A DNA stretch of 64,000 nt from a virus: IMG/VR virus record IMGVR_UViG_3300033144_005525, positions 63,402-127,401 of that record. One strand, 5' to 3'. Below, piece after piece: positions 22,611 to 29,532 of the stretch. Within the stretch, counting starts at the first letter, position 1. Each line of letters starts with the position of its first letter. A program made the position numbers and the translations under genes. The notes beneath the pieces were generated by a model, which made no database searches, was not told the origin of the DNA, and saw only the letters and a list, made by a program, of their open reading frames with translations.

Positions 22611-22883
22611 ATGGACGCTAAGATTATCGAAGTTGGAGACATCGTAGAGTGGTCTTCGCAAGCGTCGGGAACCGTACGCACCAAGCGAGGAGAAGTCATC
22701 GAAGTGGTACGTGCTGGACAACGACCGACCAAGAAGCTCAAGGATATGGGTTGGTCACGCCGCCACGATAGTTACGTGGTTAGAGCCAGCGTCATCGACG
22801 GAAGCGAGAGCCAGAAGAACAGGTTTCGAATGTACTGGCCCATGGCCTCCAAACTCGAAAAGGTGGTAGATGCCACCAAGTGA
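22611..22883 (+). CDS. Small conserved SH3-like protein
   Basis: 90 residues. IEVGDIVEWSSQASG, a strand with VIEVV, then SYVVRASV and YWPMASKLEKV match a small phage/bacterial family with an SH3-like barrel and no assigned function. Directly follows the YkgJ-type gene, 9 bases apart. Confidence 0.65.
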   Translation: MDAKIIEVGDIVEWSSQASGTVRTKRGEVIEVVRAGQRPTKKLKDMGWSRRHDSYVVRASVIDGSESQKNRFRMYWPMASKLEKVVDATK

Positions 22884-23085
22884 CGAGAAGATGTCCGGCC
22901 CTCTGTTCCGTATAGGACCTGACGGAGCTTCCAAGAAGGTAGGAACTCTAACTCTGGAGAGGGATGATCCAGGGGAAACCGTCTACGAAGCCCCTGACAC
23001 CTGCAGCAGTATTGGGTACTCAGCCTCATACGCTGCCTCATTCGACAGAGTCTTCAGGAAACCGAGTCCTGAAGAGCTCAACTAG
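22870..23085 (+). CDS. Small protein of unknown function
   Basis: 71 residues (64 from a second ATG at 22891). Rich in Ser, Pro and Glu; probably loosely folded. Overlaps the previous gene by 14 bases. Confidence 0.5.
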   Translation: MPPSDEKMSGPLFRIGPDGASKKVGTLTLERDDPGETVYEAPDTCSSIGYSASYAASFDRVFRKPSPEELN

Positions 23086-23091
23086 GAACCC

Positions 23092-23730
23092 ATGCACAAC
23101 GAACACCCCATAGTTCACTTCACGTACCACAACGTAGACGAGTTCATCGAAGAACTCGGGAGGAGAGGAGTGGATACGCTGTTTCGTAGCAGGAACAACA
23201 AGCGTATTCACTTCCGAGGGATCACCGAAGACTGCAGACGCATGTTCAGCTTCGTAGAGGACATGCCTGGGTTCGAAGGAAACCACAGCTACGGAAGCTC
23301 TCGGTGGAAAGTGGACGACAATGGCTATGCAGTCTACGAAACCTCAGATCGCAGAACCCTCAGCGACGAGCTCGTACGTCTCAAAGTGAACGGCGACCAG
23401 CTGGCCACATTCCGCAGGAGTGGCAAGAGCTCTCTGGAGAAGAAGGTAGCTGTTGCCTGCACCCACACATCCAATTCAGATGAGGATGTCGAAGAGAAGT
23501 CGATCAAGAAGACCAACCAGAAGATCTGCTTCACGTTCGACAGAGAGGGTGAAGAGAAGCCTGTACTCCTTCACATCAGCATGAGCGACAAGTCATACGG
23601 GGAACCGAGTCTGAGCTACAAGATCAAGATAGCTCCTCTGGACTCCAGTCAGATCGCCAAACTCGACGAACTACTCAGAGAGGCCGGCATCAAACTCATC
23701 AAGGGCTCAGTGGACATCAAACGCTTCTAG
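23092..23730 (+). CDS. Protein of unknown function
   Basis: 212 residues with TAGGAACCC before the ATG. Alpha/beta N-terminus (VDEFIEELGRRGVDTLF), a charged middle (DEDVEEKSIKKTNQK), and a beta-rich end (LSYKIKIAPLDSSQIAKL). Last gene before a terminator. No family recognised. Confidence 0.6.
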   Translation: MHNEHPIVHFTYHNVDEFIEELGRRGVDTLFRSRNNKRIHFRGITEDCRRMFSFVEDMPGFEGNHSYGSSRWKVDDNGYAVYETSDRRTLSDELVRLKVNGDQLATFRRSGKSSLEKKVAVACTHTSNSDEDVEEKSIKKTNQKICFTFDREGEEKPVLLHISMSDKSYGEPSLSYKIKIAPLDSSQIAKLDELLREAGIKLIKGSVDIKRF

Positions 23731-23749
23731 AGCAACCACTACAGATCTG

Positions 23750-23818
23750 AGGGACCGGCTGTCGGGGAGTGGCAATCACGCCGCTCTCTCTGACTCCCAC
23801 GCCGGTCCCTCTCTTTTT
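23750..23818 (+). terminator. Intrinsic terminator with branched stem
   Basis: AGGGACCGGC / GCCGGTCCCT outer stem, inner GGGAGT / ACTCCC stem, then CTCTTTTT. Ends the 21.8-23.7 kb operon. Confidence 0.75.
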
Positions 23819-23829
23819 GGAGACTACGA

Positions 23830-24057
23830 GTGATTCCAGGAGAAACGAAAGACGGGGCAGCTGCAATTGCCTGCAGTGACTGTGATGCCTTACTCAAACT
23901 GAAGGTGTGCTTCAGCACCATGTACTACTTAGGGTATCAGTGCGATGAGTGTGGACCTTACGCACGAGAAACCGACTACTTCAAGAACCGTGAAGAGGCT
24001 CAAGCAGCTCTAGACAAGTTCAATGAGGCGGGAGTGCTCGAAGGCAAGAGATACTGA
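23830..24057 (+). CDS. Small zinc-finger protein
   Basis: 75 residues from GTG 23830. Two Cys pairs (CSDCDALLK and CDECGPYARE), about 23 residues apart, and then a helix (NREEAQAALDKFNEAG). The pattern fits small phage zinc ribbons. GTG is close behind the terminator, with TTTGGAG upstream. Its stop overlaps the next start. Confidence 0.65.
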   Translation: MIPGETKDGAAAIACSDCDALLKLKVCFSTMYYLGYQCDECGPYARETDYFKNREEAQAALDKFNEAGVLEGKRY

Positions 24058-24593
24058 TGAAAGAAAGTCTCTTGATTGACGCAAGGACGCCCTCTGGGGG
24101 TGATTTATCGTCTGTACTCCTGTCCTGGATGCAGCAGTGCACAGACATCATCAAAAATAGCCCGAAGGAGTACTACAGATGCTTCGAGGACTACGTTCTG
24201 ACTCATGGGAAGACCTACGAGAGCTGTGAACTGACCAAAGAAGAGTCGGATCATGTCAAGCAGGTACTGAAGACCCCTGCTATGTCTGAACCACGACCAA
24301 AGATGTGCTTCTTCAACTCCCAGATGGTTGTGCTGGCTGACAGAAAGAGGAAGTTGAGATACGTGGAAGGGTTTTCACTGGAGATCATCCCAATCCACCA
24401 TGGCTGGGTCACTCTCAACGGCAAAGTAGTAGATGTCACCTTCAGACCGCAGAGAATGGGGGTATTCGAAGGCGCCTACTACGGAGTGGAGTTCAGTCGG
24501 AACCAAATTCTGAACTACATGAACGAAACAGATTGTCTCGGATCCCTCATCGACGATCCAGTTCGTAGATTTCCTCTTATGAGAAAGACATGA
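24057..24593 (+). CDS. Conserved phage protein of unknown function
   Basis: 178 residues. KLRYVEGFSLEIIPIHHGWV and NGKVVDVTF in its second half match a family of phage and bacterial proteins in which a His and an Asp in a beta-rich core recall a papain-like arrangement; the Cys partner could be C83 (KMCFFNSQ). The function is unproven. Last gene before the structured RNA. Confidence 0.55.
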   Translation: MKESLLIDARTPSGGDLSSVLLSWMQQCTDIIKNSPKEYYRCFEDYVLTHGKTYESCELTKEESDHVKQVLKTPAMSEPRPKMCFFNSQMVVLADRKRKLRYVEGFSLEIIPIHHGWVTLNGKVVDVTFRPQRMGVFEGAYYGVEFSRNQILNYMNETDCLGSLIDDPVRRFPLMRKT

Positions 24594-24601
24594 CCATTTC
24601 T

Positions 24602-24842
24602 GGAGATTGGAAGTCTACCTAACTACAATCTCCGTGAGGTGGCCGGCGCCCTACTGGGTCCCTGTCCCCCGACACCCCCCTGGGGTGCTGGCCTGCCTCG
24701 CTAAAAGTATCGCACACAGCGGTATAAGAGTTCTAGCGGACTCGGGAGCCGTCATACCGACAAGGATGACGAACCTGAGGACCCGGAGGACTGAAAAGCC
24801 ACCTGCAACAGCAGTGATGGAGAGCCTCCATCTTTTAACCAA
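24602..24842 (+). ncRNA. Structured RNA ending in an intrinsic terminator
   Basis: A 265-bp gap with no credible frame. In order: perfect eight-pair hairpin GGAGATTG / CAATCTCC (24602-24633); a long GC-rich hairpin of about 16 pairs with one bulge, 24636-24699; a seven-pair hairpin TATCGC / GCGGTA at about 24708-24724; CTCGGG with CCCGGAG around a small GTCAT / ATGAC hairpin (about 24742-24793); and a perfect terminator at 24816-24836. It could be a stand-alone small RNA or a riboswitch-like leader of the gene at 24859. I recognise no known class. Confidence 0.6.
24816..24836 (+). terminator. Intrinsic terminator
   Basis: GATGGAG / CTCCATC with a three-base loop and TTTT. It lies 23 bases before the start of the next gene. 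Confidence 0.75.
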
Positions 24843-24858
24843 GTACAGAAGGACATCA

Positions 24859-25896
24859 ATGATCGATTGGCTACCTGCTAACAGTCACGTACATCGAAAA
24901 CGGAAAGAGTTGCATCGAGCTCTACCGAACGAGACGACAGAAGACAAGCCATTCGTCTACATCGGCTGCTGCGTCGACTTCGAAGGCAAAGACATCAATG
25001 AAATGACCGAGTCTGGGAAAAAACTAGACTGGCCTCCTCAAGGAGAACACGCACTCGACGAGATCCGACGGTTCTGTATCGGTATCAAAGAGTGGTCAGA
25101 GGTCATGGGCTATGTCGAGAATGCCTCAGAAGGACTCACACTTGAGAACGACTGGCATCTGGTCTACGGCAAAGGGGAGTTCTATGGGATCTCCTGCTAC
25201 TGGATCAGCCATTCAGGTATCGAGTACATCTGGATTGACACCTCTCGATACTACCGGTTCAACACGGCGGGGTTGAAGACAGGCAGGATATTCTGTGACA
25301 AGCCCAACATGGCCAACATCCCCCGCACAGACCTGACTCCAGAGGAGAAGAAGGCGAACTTCGCGAAGGCGAAGAAGCTGCTGGAGCTCCTCAAGATAGG
25401 TCACAACTTCAACTACAAGATGCCTAAGACGGACTATGCCTCGCTGGAAAAGCTCACAATGGAGCAGCTCACTCCGGCAGAGAGAGTAAGACTTCGTGTA
25501 CTAAGTCGATTGCGTAAGACCGTTCCTGTTCTTGTATCTGACCACTCACTCAAAGAGATGGCCAAGACCACTCTAGGATTCGACGACGATCCAGATTCCA
25601 TGAAAGTGGTTCCGCTAGCCATCGACATGCTCGACATAGCGAAGTGGGGATGTCCGTACTGCGGGTTTCACAAAGGTCAGATACCCACTTCGGCCCAAGG
25701 AACCTTCTTGTGGCAATGCTTGGATTGCCGGAAGATCTGCCACACCCTCATTACTGGCTTGAAGGTATCAGCCATCGGCCACGGAGGAGGGGAGATCGAC
25801 GGGTTGGAGATGACTGCGGTCTATCCAAAGTTGTCTGAGCACCCCCTCAAAGGACAACCTCCGAGAACTGAGACAAAACACGTCGTAGGGAAATGA
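24859..25896 (+). CDS. Zinc-ribbon protein of unknown function
   Basis: 345 residues from ATG 24859 (GAAGGACATCA upstream). The open frame reaches back into the structured RNA, but that part is not protein-like. The middle (about 155-245) is helical and basic. A C-terminal zinc ribbon, CPYCGFHKGQ then CLDCRKICHT, lies at about 265-300. Its stop overlaps the next gene. Function unknown. Confidence 0.65.
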   Translation: MIDWLPANSHVHRKRKELHRALPNETTEDKPFVYIGCCVDFEGKDINEMTESGKKLDWPPQGEHALDEIRRFCIGIKEWSEVMGYVENASEGLTLENDWHLVYGKGEFYGISCYWISHSGIEYIWIDTSRYYRFNTAGLKTGRIFCDKPNMANIPRTDLTPEEKKANFAKAKKLLELLKIGHNFNYKMPKTDYASLEKLTMEQLTPAERVRLRVLSRLRKTVPVLVSDHSLKEMAKTTLGFDDDPDSMKVVPLAIDMLDIAKWGCPYCGFHKGQIPTSAQGTFLWQCLDCRKICHTLITGLKVSAIGHGGGEIDGLEMTAVYPKLSEHPLKGQPPRTETKHVVGK

Positions 25897-26099
25897 TACA
25901 AAGAACCATGCGAACTACTGCAGCAGTGAAGGCGGCCGCGGCCAAAGTGTCCCAGACCGCCCAGAAGGTGAATGACCCAGAATCGTGTGCTGCCCTTACA
26001 CACCTCACTGCTCATCCACACATCTGCGCAGCTTCTATCACCGCAATGGTCTGCGCAGCATTCTTCTTCATACTCAAACTCTTCAGGAAATCGGCATGA
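25893..26099 (+). CDS. Small membrane protein
   Basis: 68 residues. Ala-rich basic N-terminal helix and one membrane span (ASITAMVCAAFFFILKLF) near the end. ATGA overlaps with the genes on both sides. Confidence 0.55.
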   Translation: MIQRTMRTTAAVKAAAAKVSQTAQKVNDPESCAALTHLTAHPHICAASITAMVCAAFFFILKLFRKSA

Positions 26100-26587
26100 G
26101 AACGATCGCCACCAAGGATCGACCCAATTGGGACGACTACTTCATGACCCTGGCCTACGTTGCAGCCACTAGAGCAACATGTGACAGGAAGCATGTCGGA
26201 TGTGTACTAGTGACTCAAGAGAACCATGTCCTGGCTACAGGGTACAACGGGAGTCCTCCAAACAAGCCTCACTGTGATGACGTAGGGCACGAGATCGTGG
26301 ATGAGCACTGTGTTCGAACGGTGCATGCAGAAGCCAACGCAGTGGCACAAGCTGCCCGAATCGGTAGGTCCATAGACAATGCCATCTGCTACTCAACGAC
26401 CATCCCCTGCTACGACTGCGCGAAGATGCTGTTGACCGCAGGTGTTACTGGGGTGGTGTTCCATGGGTTCTATCAATCCCGATACAACAAGTCGGACAAG
26501 GTAACTCAGTTCCTAGAGGGACCTATGTCTGTTCGACAGATGCACAACTACCGACCGAACAACGTCATCTCCTCCATCGAGATCTAA
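26096..26587 (+). CDS. dCMP/cytidine deaminase family protein
   Basis: 163 residues. Converts dCMP to dUMP for thymidylate supply if it follows the family. The zinc-binding HAEAN (H78, catalytic E80) and PCYDC (C105, C108) are intact, and there is an extra Cys/His set (C60, H65, C72) of the kind found in phage dCMP deaminases. The N-terminal helix WDDYFMTLAYVAATRATC is typical. Length is normal. Starts in an ATGA overlap. Confidence 0.9.
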   Translation: MRTIATKDRPNWDDYFMTLAYVAATRATCDRKHVGCVLVTQENHVLATGYNGSPPNKPHCDDVGHEIVDEHCVRTVHAEANAVAQAARIGRSIDNAICYSTTIPCYDCAKMLLTAGVTGVVFHGFYQSRYNKSDKVTQFLEGPMSVRQMHNYRPNNVISSIEI

Positions 26588-26604
26588 AAATGGACTTCTC
26601 CTAG

Positions 26605-26612
26605 GTGATAAG
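26605..26612 (+). promoter_or_regulatory. GTGATAAG motif (variant)
   Basis: One-base variant of the recurring octamer, 39 bases before the TTG start at 26651. Confidence 0.3.
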
Positions 26613-26650
26613 TGGGTAGACCGAAACCCAACACCTTTTGGAGGAAACCA

Positions 26651-26905
26651 TTGCTGACACGGTTGTTCGATAATGAGGACAGAGAGTCCTGGAGCAAAGC
26701 TAGTAGAGCCATCAACAAGGACATCGGGAATCTGCCCGAATGTGATAGGAACGCCCTAATGAGGGATCCCGACTTGATGGAGAAGTTCGAGACCTATCGA
26801 GACAATCATGAGGACGACAGAGCCTACGCGGATTACGTGCTGAGTCTCGACTTCGCTCTGCACAAACACACGGACGCTGAGCCTCGTACCTTCCGACTAC
26901 GGTAG
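26651..26905 (+). CDS. Small charged protein
   Basis: 84 residues from TTG 26651, which stands after GGAGGAAACCA, the usual start context of this phage; a GTG at 26612 has no such signal. Helical and acidic. Function unknown; followed by a terminator. Confidence 0.6.
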   Translation: MLTRLFDNEDRESWSKASRAINKDIGNLPECDRNALMRDPDLMEKFETYRDNHEDDRAYADYVLSLDFALHKHTDAEPRTFRLR

Positions 26906-26910
26906 GAAAT

Positions 26911-26957
26911 ACGGCCCTGGGGGTTGCTGCACCTCGCAGCCTCCAGGTCCGTTTCTT
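26911..26957 (+). terminator. Intrinsic terminator
   Basis: ACGG-CCTGG-GGTTGC pairs with GCAGCC-CCAGG-CCGT in one long interrupted stem, followed by TTTCTTT. Confidence 0.7.
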
Positions 26958-27011
26958 TGCTCACTAAATCAAGTCTCCCCACTATCTATCTTCGAGGAGT
27001 ATCCTTGTTGA

Positions 27012-27530
27012 ATGACGGGGGATACAAAGAAGAAGATTCTACTGGCCGTAATCGCAATAGTTCCTGCGATGATCAGTGGAGTTCTATCCAACTGCCAAGC
27101 TCGCTACGAAGCCAAGCTCAAGGATCAGAGGGTGGCGATAAAGGCAGAGGAGAATTCGAACGCGGTGCTCGAGGGATACAAGCCTGCCATCGCAGAGCTG
27201 CAGAAGATCCTCAAGCAGAGCCGGATATGGTCCTCCAAAGCAGACGAAGAGTTGAAGAAACTGCAAGAGGATGTGAAATCACTACGAGAAGGTGTGGCCT
27301 ACTGCAGAGCCTACGTTCAGTTCGACAGCAGAGGCAGGTACCACTATGAGACGGAGCCAGAGGAGCCCGACAACCCTATAAGCGTCCTGTGGAACAACCC
27401 TCCAGTGGCAAACAGACCCAAAGCCAAGCTTCCAGACAACGTGAAGAAGGCCAAGATCTACGTCGACGCTCGACAACAGATGAAGTGTGATCCAGCGGAC
27501 CCGCTCTGTGGAATATCCGCTCTAGAGTAG
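27012..27530 (+). CDS. Membrane-anchored coiled-coil protein
   Basis: 172 residues. Short basic start, hydrophobic segment ILLAVIAIVPAMISGVLSN, then a helical coiled-coil region (about 35-95) and a Pro-rich tail. The topology is like an inner-membrane spanin, but it is not beside the holin-like genes and no partner is seen. GAGGAG lies 14 bases upstream. Confidence 0.6.
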   Translation: MTGDTKKKILLAVIAIVPAMISGVLSNCQARYEAKLKDQRVAIKAEENSNAVLEGYKPAIAELQKILKQSRIWSSKADEELKKLQEDVKSLREGVAYCRAYVQFDSRGRYHYETEPEEPDNPISVLWNNPPVANRPKAKLPDNVKKAKIYVDARQQMKCDPADPLCGISALE

Positions 27531-27554
27531 TCCATCAAAGCCCCGCCTTCCTGA

Positions 27555-27562
27555 GAGATAAG
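27555..27562 (+). promoter_or_regulatory. GAGATAAG motif (variant)
   Basis: One-base variant of the recurring octamer, 56 bases before the TTG at 27618. Confidence 0.3.
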
Positions 27563-27617
27563 CAGAGTGTAAGCCTAGACCGGGTTTGCACATGAACTCT
27601 TTCCAGGAAGGTGAACG

Positions 27618-28421
27618 TTGAACGAGAAAGACAGAGCTAGGAAACTCGATTTCCAACAACGCAAAAGGGGAGGGCGACGGAAGGACGGCCCTGTCCAAAC
27701 CGAAGGTCGCATCGAATCGGACATCCAGGAGATTGTCGATTCGCACACCTTCTACGACAAGAGCGCTCGGCCGAACGATACCCGGGCCATCTGCCAGGTG
27801 GAGTATGTCCCAGACATCGGTAAGGGGGATGTACCTGCTCTCCATGCTAGATGGCAGGAAGAAGGGTGGATCAGACATTCTTTGAGCAGAATGGAGGCTG
27901 AGCAACTCCACCGGCTCGGTTTTCGTACGATCCACAACAAGGACCTTAACTGCGAAGACATGTACTGGCGCAAACGAGGCATCACCCACCTGTGGATAGG
28001 GATGCTGGCCCGTACGGGCGACGACAGAGAAGACTACAGTGCGTGCTGGGCAGCAAGCCAGGTGAGCAAGTCCTCGCAGCTGGTACAACGGCAACAGAAG
28101 TGGGAGATATTGGCCAAGATCGATGAGCCTATCTTGCCTTTCTTCGAGGAATACGACGTATCTCACAAGACCATGGTGAAAGAGTCTCTGGTTGAGGCCT
28201 GGGTGAAGATCCAATACACCATGCAGATACCGGATTTCGTGGTGACCAACGACTTCTGGCAAGTGCTGAAAATGGTCTGCGATGACGGAGTAGAGAGGTT
28301 CGACATGCAGTACGACCCAAGTAACAACGGGTTCGTACTTCAATCTGTCGAAGTGCAGAACACATCCGAGCACATTCGTAGCGGTACTCATCGAGAGCTA
28401 CTGAACAAGACACAGTCGTAA
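27618..28421 (+). CDS. Protein of unknown function
   Basis: 267 residues from TTG 27618 with AGGAAGG upstream. Very basic N-terminus (KLDFQQRKRGGRRKDG), then an alpha/beta region with many Trp and His (MYWRKRGITHLWIGML). A nine-codon frame (ATG 27591) runs into the start and could act as a leader. No family recognised; followed by a strong terminator. Confidence 0.6.
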   Translation: MNEKDRARKLDFQQRKRGGRRKDGPVQTEGRIESDIQEIVDSHTFYDKSARPNDTRAICQVEYVPDIGKGDVPALHARWQEEGWIRHSLSRMEAEQLHRLGFRTIHNKDLNCEDMYWRKRGITHLWIGMLARTGDDREDYSACWAASQVSKSSQLVQRQQKWEILAKIDEPILPFFEEYDVSHKTMVKESLVEAWVKIQYTMQIPDFVVTNDFWQVLKMVCDDGVERFDMQYDPSNNGFVLQSVEVQNTSEHIRSGTHRELLNKTQS

Positions 28422-28433
28422 GTGTTCCCTACG

Positions 28434-28463
28434 CACCGCCTCCACTTGGGGGCGGTGTTTTTT
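28434..28463 (+). terminator. Intrinsic terminator
   Basis: CACCGCC / GGCGGTG stem followed by a run of seven or eight T. Confidence 0.85.
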
Positions 28464-28482
28464 TCGTACTTAGGAGAAAACC

Positions 28483-29532
28483 ATGACCGCAATGAATCCG
28501 TGGGGAGACTGGATCGATAGCCTTGAGGACGTGCAAGTCAAACTGCTTGCAAACATGATGGTCCAAAAGAAGCTAGCCTCTCCTTACCAGAACGGACACA
28601 ACTCCGTACAGAACTCTGGAGAGCTCAAGATCGTACGCCAGTCGATAGAAGACTGCATGGTCACCGATTGCCCGTCCTTCGAGGACGTGTGCAACTTGAT
28701 CCCCCTGTACAACAGCCTGGCTTTCAGAGAGAACCTCCTGATCAAAGGACCGAAGGGAACTGGAAAAACCCTGTCGGTGTTCTACTACGCCAAAGAGAGC
28801 CAAACTCCTCTGGTCATCCTCGAGTGCAGTGAAGACACGAAGAAGAGGGACCTGTTCGGGTCATTTTATATGGCTGGAGACGAGACCCCTTTCGTGTTGG
28901 GGGCGATACCTACCGCCATCGACATTGCCAACGAATTCGGGAGAGTGATCCTGGCGTTCGAGGAGATCAACGCTCTCACTCCCCAGGTCCAGAAGGAGCT
29001 CAACGCCATACTGGACTTCAGATCGATGGTGTCAATGCCACAAATAGGCAAGACCTACCGACTGAACGAAGGAGCGAAGATCTGGCCTGTGGCCTCGATG
29101 AACCCTTCGGTCTACGGAGGTACCTACGACCTGAATGAGGACCTACGTTCTCGTTGGGACGAGGTAGACATCGGATACCCAAACGCAGCCGGAGAGAAAA
29201 GGATCATCAAGTCCAACGTGGACATCGACGGATGGATCTCAGCTCAGAACCTCAATCCAGCGGATGAGCTGAGCGCCAGGCAAGCTATCGAAACAGCCAT
29301 CGACGGCTGCATTCGCCTCGGAGTCGAGTCCAGACAACAGGGTACTCAATACGCTCTGTCCTCCAGAGATCTGGTGCGTTTGGTACGGGACATCCAAATC
29401 CTCGGACCCGAGGGTGCTCTGCAGCTGTGTGCTTGCAAGTTCGAAGGAGATGACCGGGTCACCATGATCGAGCGAATCAAGTCCATCTTCAAAGGAGTCT
29501 CACCGAAGAAGACCTGGGGAGCTCTTAAGTGA
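28483..29532 (+). CDS. MoxR/CbbQ-type AAA+ ATPase
   Basis: 349 residues with AGGAGAAAACC before the ATG. Walker A GPKGTGKT (89-96), Walker B VILAFEEIN (155-163), sensor region ASMNP (about 205-208) and LNEDLRSRW (218-225) with the arginine finger candidates are all present. MoxR-type ATPases work as hexamers with VWA-domain partners to insert metals or remodel proteins (CobS-CobT, NorQ-NorD, RavA-ViaA). The next gene encodes such a partner and overlaps by 4 bases, so the pair likely acts together. Confidence 0.85.
   Translation: MTAMNPWGDWIDSLEDVQVKLLANMMVQKKLASPYQNGHNSVQNSGELKIVRQSIEDCMVTDCPSFEDVCNLIPLYNSLAFRENLLIKGPKGTGKTLSVFYYAKESQTPLVILECSEDTKKRDLFGSFYMAGDETPFVLGAIPTAIDIANEFGRVILAFEEINALTPQVQKELNAILDFRSMVSMPQIGKTYRLNEGAKIWPVASMNPSVYGGTYDLNEDLRSRWDEVDIGYPNAAGEKRIIKSNVDIDGWISAQNLNPADELSARQAIETAIDGCIRLGVESRQQGTQYALSSRDLVRLVRDIQILGPEGALQLCACKFEGDDRVTMIERIKSIFKGVSPKKTWGALK

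Noticed and set aside
24607-24858. 5' extension of the zinc-ribbon gene into the structured RNA
   Set aside because: The translation is not protein-like, and a perfect intrinsic terminator lies inside; ATG 24859 has its own ribosome binding site.
27012-27530. Lipoprotein/spanin call for the coiled-coil protein
   Set aside because: The sequence before its Cys (LSNC) is a poor lipobox and the gene is far from the holin-like cluster, so only a membrane-anchored coiled coil is claimed.
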